Below, piece by piece: positions 16,659-22,157 of a DNA stretch of 24,966 nt. How positions within the stretch are numbered: the first letter of the stretch is position 1; each line of letters starts with the position of its first letter. The DNA lies in the NCBI GenBank assembly GCA_002712305.1, contig PATE01000126.1, positions 1-24,966 of the forward strand, given 5' to 3'. The position numbers and the translations under genes are program-made. The stretch comes from Gemmatimonadota bacterium (GTDB taxonomy: Bacteria; Latescibacterota; UBA2968; UBA8231). Below the pieces are notes generated by a model. It was not told where the DNA came from and did no database searches. It saw nothing but the letters and a program-made list of their open reading frames with translations.

Positions 16659-17139
16659 TGACGAAGAACGAGGACCAATACGGTATGATCGGGGATAGCG
16701 AGCGCATGAAGGCATTGCTGCGCCTGCTCGAACGAATCGCCAAGACACCTGCCACGATCATGCTTCAAGGGGAGAGTGGCACCGGAAAGGCGCTGCTGGC
16801 GGAGGCGATTCATCGCCAGCCCCTGGGCGGATGGGCCCTTCGTCACAGTGGCTTGAACAAGCATTCCGGCTTCTCTGATGGAGTCCGAAGTCTTCGGGCA
16901 CGAGGCCGGAGCATTCACAGATGCCAGGCAACGCAAACAAGGCTTGATCGAATTGGGCGCCGGCGGGACGGTACTGCTCGACGAAATCAGCCTGCTGCCG
17001 GTGGAGCTGCAGGCCAAACTACTCGGAGTCCTCGAAACCCGTCGGTTTCGCCGACTAGGTGACACCGACGAACACGAGGTCGACAAGAGATTCCTTGCTG
17101 CCACAAACGAGGATCTGATGGAGGTGGTCGAGGCGGGTC
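16658..17139 (+). pseudogene. Truncated, frameshifted sigma-54 activator (AAA+ domain) remnant
   Basis: Intact relatives are enhancer-binding ATPases that remodel sigma-54 RNA polymerase. The first frame gives MIGDSERMKALLRLLERIA and Walker A GESGTGK, then AEAIHRQP. A base gained in the C-run near 16818 shifts the reading; the next frame gives DGPFVTVA, then a TGA (16854-16856) exactly where the family has the cysteine of its N-C-x-A block, then TSIPASLMESEVFGHEAGAFTDA. The sigma-54-contacting GAFTGA loop is GAFTDA. Walker B is GGTVLLDEIS and the sensor I region reads FLAATNEDL. Similarity stops at EVVEAGR, right where an 18-bp repeat begins; the family would continue with F-R-x-D-L-Y-Y-R-L. 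The C-terminal lid and HTH are missing. It overlaps the glycosyltransferase stop at TGATG. Confidence 0.85.
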
Positions 17140-17202
17140 GGCACACCCGGCGACGACGGCACACCTAGTGACGACGGCACACCCGGCGATGATGGCACAC
17201 CG
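17140..17202 (+). repeat. 18-bp tandem repeat, about 3.5 copies
   Basis: Units GGCACACC(C/T)(G/A)G(C/T)GA(C/T)GA(C/T) repeat at 17140, 17158 and 17176, with a partial fourth copy at 17194. In one frame each unit reads GTPGDD or GTPSDD, the kind of low-complexity spacer that precedes cell-surface anchors. It starts exactly where the sigma-54 activator remnant ends. Confidence 0.85.
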
Positions 17203-17290
17203 GTAATGTCGCCACTAGTGCGGGAGTTCCGGTGACGATCCCCTTCGGTGGTGAAACGGCGATGCTGCTTCTGCTGGTGGGAACTGGTGT
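17203..17290 (+). pseudogene. Remnant of a C-terminal membrane anchor of a surface protein
   Basis: From about 17226 one frame reads GVPVTIPFGGETAMLLLLVG and continues TGVYVVRR: a short linker, a ~16-residue hydrophobic span and a basic Arg-Arg end, the layout of exosortase-type or IPTL/PEP-like sorting tails. The repeat upstream is in a different frame (+1) and ends in TGA at 17233-17235. I infer the tail of a lost surface protein, with an indel between spacer and anchor. The tail motif does not match a classical PEP-CTERM box, so the identity is uncertain. Confidence 0.4.
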
Positions 17291-17842
17291 CTATGTGGTT
17301 CGGCGGTCGCCCATCGCTTGGAGGGCGTCCCGCATCACCGCCTGCATCAGGCCGCGCATATAACCCAGCGCAAAGGCTCGTCCCTTCAGTCCCGGTGGTT
17401 CGTCACTCACGACCCGCGGTGTGTGATCGGGTGTCATGACCCCATCGAAACCGCATTCGTGGTAGGCGGCCATCGCCTCGTACATGTCACATCCCCCTCG
17501 TCGTGGAATCCCTCGTCGAATGAGGGGAAGGACCCGCGCACATTGCGGAAGTGGACGTAGACGATCTTATCCTGGGAAGCGAAACGACGGATCGCATCGA
17601 CGGTTCGGTCTGCTCCCATCTCTGCCACGGTGCCCTGACAGAACTCGAGTCCATTGCTGGGACTGTCGATCTCTGAGCACGTCTGACCAGTAGCGTTCCG
17701 GAAAGTTCTCGATCCCGGCCAGCGTCAGTCCGAAGGACTCGATCCGCGCCATTCACAAACAGATGGGTCACACCCAACTGAACCGTTTACCGAAGATTGT
17801 CGTCGGTCAAGTGCTGCGGGGTCAATCCCAGTCCAGTTTCAT
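17291..17842 (-). pseudogene. uxuA: Mannonate dehydratase remnant with internal deletions
   Basis: The intact enzyme (~350-390 residues) dehydrates D-mannonate to 2-keto-3-deoxygluconate in glucuronate breakdown. Here only about 184 codons remain, in broken frames. From ATG at 17842: MKL, then a lost base, then GLGLTPQHLTDDNLR, a TAA where the family has F or Y, then TVQLGVTHLFVNGADR. A segment is missing before RIESFGLTLAGIENFPERYW. After SDVL a block of roughly 150 residues is missing, and the frame resumes EIDSPSNGLEFCQGTVAEMG and IVYVHFRNVRGSFPSFDE, with HDEGDV. One base is lost there; MYEAMAAYHECGFDGVMTPDH and GYMRGLMQAV finish the protein to its natural C-terminus. Metal-binding CQG, H-F-R-N-V and DH motifs survive. 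The two large deletions rule out simple sequencing error. Confidence 0.85.
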
Positions 17843-18005
17843 GCTGTTATCAGCCTCTTGTCACAGCTGCACGAAAAGGTGAATCTCTCACACTCACTCG
17901 ACATCCAATCGAGTGTCCCGTCGTCGACAACCGCGTGTCTCTCACAACCGAGAGAAGTCACGGCGGGAATCACAGCAGAGAATCCCAAACGAGAATCACG
18001 CCGCA
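17843..18005. other. Intergenic segment with an inverted repeat
   Basis: This gap before the glutaredoxin gene holds a perfect 7-bp inverted repeat, CACTCGA / TCGAGTG at 17895-17901 and 17909-17915, with a 7-base loop. It has no T-run, so an operator-like site or simple hairpin is possible. Short GAGAATC-like words repeat close to the glutaredoxin start. No gene is seen here. Confidence 0.35.
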
Positions 18006-18269
18006 ATGAGTGAGTCCGAGCCCAAGATTATCGCCTATCTGAATCCCATGTGTCCGTGGACACACGGGGTTCTCGCCTTTCTCAAGTCAAACGAATTGCG
18101 CTTCGAGTTTCGCGATATCATGCGCGATCCGACGCAATACGAGGAAATGGTGAAGAAGTCCGGGCAGTACAGTTCGCCGTGCGTCGAGATCGATGGGCAC
18201 ATGCTGGCCGACGTCGGTGGCGATGAAGTGGAGGACTGGATGAGGCAGCAAGGCTACGTTTCGGGTTGA
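18006..18269 (+). CDS. Glutaredoxin-like protein, CPWT type
   Basis: An 87-residue thioredoxin-fold protein of the glutaredoxin class, probably cytoplasmic. KIIAYLNPMCPWTHGV carries the active site C16-P-W-T19; classical dithiol glutaredoxins have CPYC and monothiol ones CGFS, so this is a single-cysteine form. The cis-proline is P58 in YSSPCVEIDGH, and it is followed by a second cysteine C59; the glutathione-binding GGDEVEDW segment is at 71-78. The long open frame begins 31 codons earlier, but that part is basic, unstructured and unlike the family, so ATG at 18006 is chosen. It is convergent with the first 399-residue paralogue. Reduction of mixed disulfides is the family role. Confidence 0.85.
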   Translation: MSESEPKIIAYLNPMCPWTHGVLAFLKSNELRFEFRDIMRDPTQYEEMVKKSGQYSSPCVEIDGHMLADVGGDEVEDWMRQQGYVSG

Positions 18270-18311
18270 GCAGATACTCACCCTGATCAGCCCGCCCTTA
18301 CTTGCTCAACC
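18264..18311. repeat. Nine-base inverted repeat between convergent genes
   Basis: GGTTGAGCA (18264-18272) and its exact reverse complement TGCTCAACC (18303-18311) flank 30 bases. The left arm contains the glutaredoxin stop. It may form a hairpin between the convergent genes, but neither side has a T-run, so its role as a terminator is doubtful. Confidence 0.35.
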
Positions 18312-18328
18312 TTGGGCTTGAGGAGCCG

Positions 18329-19528
18329 TCAGGCCCGACCGTAGTGGGAGGCCTCAGGCGCCGTGTACCCGACCTCAAGATGCGGCGTCTCCAGTCGCTT
18401 GCTGCCCTGGTGACGCGACTGCAGGCAGCTTTCGAGGATGCCATTGACGATCATCGTTCGCTGAGCCGGGAACGGGGCGACCCCCGTCTGGAACATCTCG
18501 TCGATCTTGGCCGCAAAGCAGGCTGAATAGGTGACATTCGGCGTGGGTGTCAGGAAGAACTGGCACGACACCGGATCCTCTTCCCCTTTGAGCTTGGCGG
18601 CAAAGTTGTAATCGCCGATGGCGCCATTGATCATCAACAGCGTCGCCCGCAGTCCATCACGGAACTCAATCAGGTAGGCGACGGGCTTTTCGACCAGACG
18701 TCGTAGTTCGCCCGAACCCAACAGGTCCTGCGTGCGCCCGTCTTCCTTGGACAGACCCTGAGGAGAGTCGGATCGAGACAACGCCGCTTCTACCAGTCGC
18801 GTAGACCAACGCCCCTCATCGGCGGCGCGCCAGACGTCATCCCCCTCCAACATCTGCACTGCGGCCACGCCTGTTTCGCTTCCCGAACGTCGCTCGATCA
18901 TACACTGCATCGCTTCCAGGGCGTGATAATCCATCGCGTCCGAGCCGCCCACGCCCAACATCATTGCTTCTTCGATCTGGCATCCATAGGGCAACTCGAG
19001 ATCGGGGAGTCGGTACGTCACCGGTAGTGACGACCCCGCCAACAGCGGGAAATCGAGGCGTGCAGCATCCTCAACCATTTCCTGAGCCTTGGCGAAACTG
19101 TACGACAGGTGTTTGTCATTGTAGATCGCCACGGATCGACCGTCGGCCTCAAAGACCTCGACGCACTCTTTGAACAACTCATACCGGGGATACAGGATCT
19201 GGCCCAGTTCGTTGCTTGGGTAATCGCCGTGTTCGCCAATCAGGAGCACACCATCGACGGCCAATTCGTCGCCACCGCAACGGAGGGCCTCAGCGACGGT
19301 GGGATAGACGTCGAAGCCAAACTCACGGGCGCGATCATCGCTTTGGTCACCCACCGGTCTCTGGTCGACGTACATCGATACGACCTTGGTGTTTGGCATA
19401 TTCCAGCGACCTTCATAGGGATATCCCACCATGAAGCGGTCGCAGAAGTGCTGCGCGTGGGACAGATAACGATAGACGGTGGCGACGACCGCCAGGCGTT
19501 TGGGGGCATCAGAGGATGGTTGTGGCAC
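18329..19528 (-). CDS. Uncharacterised Rossmann-like protein, paralogue A
   Basis: A 399-residue protein I cannot assign to a named family. It is clearly homologous along its whole length to the adjacent paralogue B. Shared blocks, in order: VATVYRYLSHAQHFCDRF, VVSMYVDQRP, VDGVLLIGEHGDY, LYPRYELFKE, NDKHLS, LAGSSLPVTYRLP, GCQIEEAM, YHALEAMQCMIERR and, near the C-terminus, GDYNFAAKL and RLETPHLE. The order of strand, helix and a charged loop (VDGVLLIGEHG, then NDKHLS at the place of an E-K-P block) recalls the Gfo/Idh/MocA layout, but the glycine-rich dinucleotide loop is missing. It has no signal peptide. GTG at 19528 is preceded by GGAG nine bases upstream. It lies 38 bp downstream of paralogue B on the same strand, probably in one transcript. 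Confidence 0.85.
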   Translation of the reverse strand: MPQPSSDAPKRLAVVATVYRYLSHAQHFCDRFMVGYPYEGRWNMPNTKVVSMYVDQRPVGDQSDDRAREFGFDVYPTVAEALRCGGDELAVDGVLLIGEHGDYPSNELGQILYPRYELFKECVEVFEADGRSVAIYNDKHLSYSFAKAQEMVEDAARLDFPLLAGSSLPVTYRLPDLELPYGCQIEEAMMLGVGGSDAMDYHALEAMQCMIERRSGSETGVAAVQMLEGDDVWRAADEGRWSTRLVEAALSRSDSPQGLSKEDGRTQDLLGSGELRRLVEKPVAYLIEFRDGLRATLLMINGAIGDYNFAAKLKGEEDPVSCQFFLTPTPNVTYSACFAAKIDEMFQTGVAPFPAQRTMIVNGILESCLQSRHQGSKRLETPHLEVGYTAPEASHYGRA

Positions 19529-19566
19529 GTGCTGGGTCTCCGTTCAGTCGGTGAAATGGCCTGCGC

Positions 19567-20766
19567 TCACGTGCGCCAGTATGTGGACTCGGTGGGTGCA
19601 TCATAGGTAACCTGCTCAAGATGCGGTGTCTCGATGCGTTTCTGGTCCTCGAACAGACTGTCTACGGCTGCAGCCGTGAGTCCCGTCGTCATGAGGGTTC
19701 GTTCAACGGGGTAGCTGGGCCTGCCGCTCAAGAACATCTGCTCCACATTGGCAACCTGTGGCGAAAAGAAGTTGGCCAGTGATGTGAAGGCTGGCGGCAT
19801 GGGTAGATACATCTGTGTGGACAGCAATTCGTCCCTGGCCAGCTTGGCGGCGAAATTAAAGTCCTGCACGACACCATTCATGAGGATCATGGTCGTGCGC
19901 AGCCCGTCGACATGCTCGTAGTGGTAGGCGATCGGCTCTTCCGACAGCTTCATCATGTCATCGATCGTGGGAAACGCATCATTGAATCCTGGGCGCGCCT
20001 GCTTCAGCGTATGACTGCGACACAGACACGCTTCGAAAAGTTCCCGCGACCACAGTCGTTCGTGATGGGCCTGCCAGAAGCGGTCACCTTTGTAGGTCTC
20101 CAGCCAGCGCACACCCGCTTCGCCTCCCCCCCGCCGTTCAACCATACATTGGGCGGTCTCCAACCCGTGGAAATCGTAGGAATCCACGCCGCCATAACAC
20201 ACGCACATCGCTTCTTCGATGTCCGACCCTGTCGGCATGTCCACAGACGGAGTTCGCCAGGTCACCGGAAGGGATGAGCCGGCCATGAAGGCGAAGTCCA
20301 GTTCCTGGGAGATGTCATACATCTCCCGGGCCCAATCCCAGTTCCACGACAGATGTTTGTCATTGAAGATGGGTGCCGTCTTGCCCGTGGTACGATAGAC
20401 GGACGTAATCTGCTTGAACATTTCGTAGCGGGGGTACTGGTGTTGACCCTTCTCGTTCCGATGGTATTTGCCGTGTTCGCCAACGAGCAGAACACCGTCC
20501 ACGGCCAGATCGTTGCCGCCCAACGTCAGTGCGTCGGCGATGGTCGGCACTACCTGCATCTGTGGAAATCGTGCGGCCCGTTCATCGGTAAGGTCTCCCT
20601 CAGGCCGTTGATCGACGTAGAGTGAGACGACATCCATAGGTGGGCGATGGTGCCGGCCATTCCAACCGTATCCCTCAAGGAATCGGTCGACGATGTGCTG
20701 CCCGTGGGAGTACTTGCGATACTCGGTCACAATGGCGGCAATACGAGGTCGAGATGATGGGCTCAT
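19567..20766 (-). CDS. Uncharacterised Rossmann-like protein, paralogue B
   Basis: A 399-residue protein, the same length as paralogue A and upstream of it in the same orientation. It shares IVTEYRKYSHGQHIVDRF, VVSLYVDQRP, VDGVLLVGEHGKY, QYPRYEMFKQ, NDKHLS, MAGSSLPVTWRTP, GSDIEEAM, YDFHGLETAQCMVERR, QDFNFAAKL and RIETPHLE. Conserved His, Glu, Asp and Asn residues in these blocks suggest a polar, possibly metal- or sugar-binding active site rather than a structural role. B differs by an extra hydrophobic segment around FTSLANFFSPQ. The start is ATG at 20766 with GGAGG only three bases away, closer than usual. A minus-strand promoter with TTGAGC and TATCTT lies upstream. The function is unknown; a link to sugar or sugar-alcohol dehydrogenases is inferred only from layout. 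Confidence 0.85.
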   Translation of the reverse strand: MSPSSRPRIAAIVTEYRKYSHGQHIVDRFLEGYGWNGRHHRPPMDVVSLYVDQRPEGDLTDERAARFPQMQVVPTIADALTLGGNDLAVDGVLLVGEHGKYHRNEKGQHQYPRYEMFKQITSVYRTTGKTAPIFNDKHLSWNWDWAREMYDISQELDFAFMAGSSLPVTWRTPSVDMPTGSDIEEAMCVCYGGVDSYDFHGLETAQCMVERRGGGEAGVRWLETYKGDRFWQAHHERLWSRELFEACLCRSHTLKQARPGFNDAFPTIDDMMKLSEEPIAYHYEHVDGLRTTMILMNGVVQDFNFAAKLARDELLSTQMYLPMPPAFTSLANFFSPQVANVEQMFLSGRPSYPVERTLMTTGLTAAAVDSLFEDQKRIETPHLEQVTYDAPTESTYWRT

Positions 20767-20831
20767 GTGCCTCCGCGTCCGGCGGTCGTTTCTTGTTGAC
20801 GCTGCTTCGGATCAAATTGAACGGAGGTGCC

Positions 20832-20860
20832 AAGATAGCTCGTCGTCGGTATCGGCTCAA
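20832..20860 (-). promoter_or_regulatory. Candidate promoter of the paralogue pair
   Basis: On the minus strand TTGAGC (20855-20860) and TATCTT (20832-20837) are separated by exactly 17 bases, a standard sigma-70-type spacing, with the start codon of paralogue B about 65 bases further on. Confidence 0.4.
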
Positions 20861-20923
20861 TGTGATCGACACGCTTGTTTGACGATCGCCCGATGAGCGT
20901 GGACTTTCTGCATCCGGAAACTG

Positions 20924-22003
20924 ATGATGTTGCCCACACCGACAAACTTCTACCATCTGTGGAGTTGCGTGGCCGGTCTTCTGCTGTGCACGGCCCCGCT
21001 CGTGGCGCAATGGCCAGGTGCCGACGTCCGCGGCGATTTCGACGGCAATGGCATCGTCGATATGAGCGATGTTCGCCAGCTGCGCGATGCCTTCGGATCC
21101 GATGACACTCTTTTCGATCTCAACGCCGATGGGGAGGTCGGATTCGGCGATTTCTTCGAGATGGCACAGTTGGTCGACCCCTCTAGGGTCATCGATCCGA
21201 CGGCCGTTGAGCCGGCTCCATTGCCCTACAGGATCATCGAAACCTCACAGAGTCTCTCCCTGCACTTCGAGCAGTATTCGGTCACCCTCCAGCACGGGCG
21301 TCCCTTCGGACTCACCTCACTGCGCATGACCGGCCAACCGGGCGACTTTGTCCACTCCGAGTTGCCTTTGGCGGATTGGGAATGGTTCTGGTTCGATGTT
21401 CGCACGGGTCGCCGAGACGTCAAACTGCTGCAACCCACCTGGATCGCACCCCGGGTCGAGACCCATCCTGGTCACGCAGAGGTGACCTATCGACGACGGA
21501 ATGTGCTGCTTGAGGGCATCGATCTGCGTGTGAGCTATCGGTTTTACGTGCAGCGCCCCGTCTTCCACGTGACCTACCAGATTGACAACGCCAGTAGGCA
21601 GACGATCTCCGAACCCTACGTCATGCTGGGGTTCCCTGGATTCCCGAACCAACCGATGATCACCGGTGTCAGCGATACCGAGCGACATCGCACCGCCCGA
21701 TGGGGGAATTTCGGTGACGAAGCCCTCAGCGACGGGCGCACCGACTACCTGCTGCTGCGACACGACGCGGCGCGACGACCCCAGGGCATGCGGGGTGGTC
21801 TTGAAATGCATACACAGCAGGGCCTCTACACATTGACGACGTATTACCTGGCCGATTCACAGGTGCGGCGTGCGTACACGGCGCACACCAACAAGCCTCT
21901 GTATTTGACGAGCCACCTCTACGTGACCCTCGCCGATCTGCCACCTCAGCGCAGCCATCAGTTGCGGATTCACTACATCATGGCCGGGCCGCCGACACAA
22001 TAG
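20924..22003 (+). CDS. Secreted protein with two EF-hand/dockerin-like loops
   Basis: A 359-residue exported protein. Residues 1-28 form a signal peptide (LWSCVAGLLLCTAPLVA, cleavage probably before QWP). Two calcium-binding loops follow: D38-F-D40-G-N42-G-I-V-D46-M-S-D49 and D65-L-N67-A-D69-G-E71-V-G-F-G-D76, arranged as in dockerin type I repeats or similar EF-hand pairs, here at the N-terminus rather than the C-terminus. The rest (residues 95-359) is beta-rich, with alternating hydrophobic strands, and many aromatic and His residues (DWEWFWFDVRTG, PGFPNQPM), suggesting a carbohydrate-active or beta-sandwich domain; I do not recognise it. The start is ATG at 20924. It is divergent from paralogue B. 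Dockerin-like loops imply anchoring or calcium-stabilised assembly outside the cell. Confidence 0.8.
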   Translation: MMLPTPTNFYHLWSCVAGLLLCTAPLVAQWPGADVRGDFDGNGIVDMSDVRQLRDAFGSDDTLFDLNADGEVGFGDFFEMAQLVDPSRVIDPTAVEPAPLPYRIIETSQSLSLHFEQYSVTLQHGRPFGLTSLRMTGQPGDFVHSELPLADWEWFWFDVRTGRRDVKLLQPTWIAPRVETHPGHAEVTYRRRNVLLEGIDLRVSYRFYVQRPVFHVTYQIDNASRQTISEPYVMLGFPGFPNQPMITGVSDTERHRTARWGNFGDEALSDGRTDYLLLRHDAARRPQGMRGGLEMHTQQGLYTLTTYYLADSQVRRAYTAHTNKPLYLTSHLYVTLADLPPQRSHQLRIHYIMAGPPTQ

Positions 22004-22034
22004 CCGGGCAGCAACCAGGGCAGAGCTGATCGCC

Positions 22035-22063
22035 TTGCCCGCACTGTTTGGCGTAGGTACCAT
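22035..22063 (+). promoter_or_regulatory. Weak candidate promoter of the transketolase gene
   Basis: TTGCCC (22035-22040) and TACCAT (22058-22063) are separated by 17 bases and lie about 95 bases before the transketolase start. Both hexamers are imperfect. Confidence 0.25.
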
Positions 22064-22157
22064 AACCGACCCCGCATGGGCGCCTGCGCCCACTCCGTGT
22101 CTGACCCCAGGCGGGCTCCGACGCGAGAAACAAGAAAGCCCCAAGGACGAAGCTAAA

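Noticed and set aside
16854-16856. TGA at a conserved cysteine position, possibly selenocysteine
   Set aside because: The gene is also frameshifted and truncated, and the cysteine in this ATPase family is not a redox residue, so a plain stop mutation is simpler. No selenocysteine insertion hairpin was recognised after it.
17140-17202. CRISPR array
   Set aside because: The repeat units are directly adjacent with no unique spacers, and code for a regular peptide.
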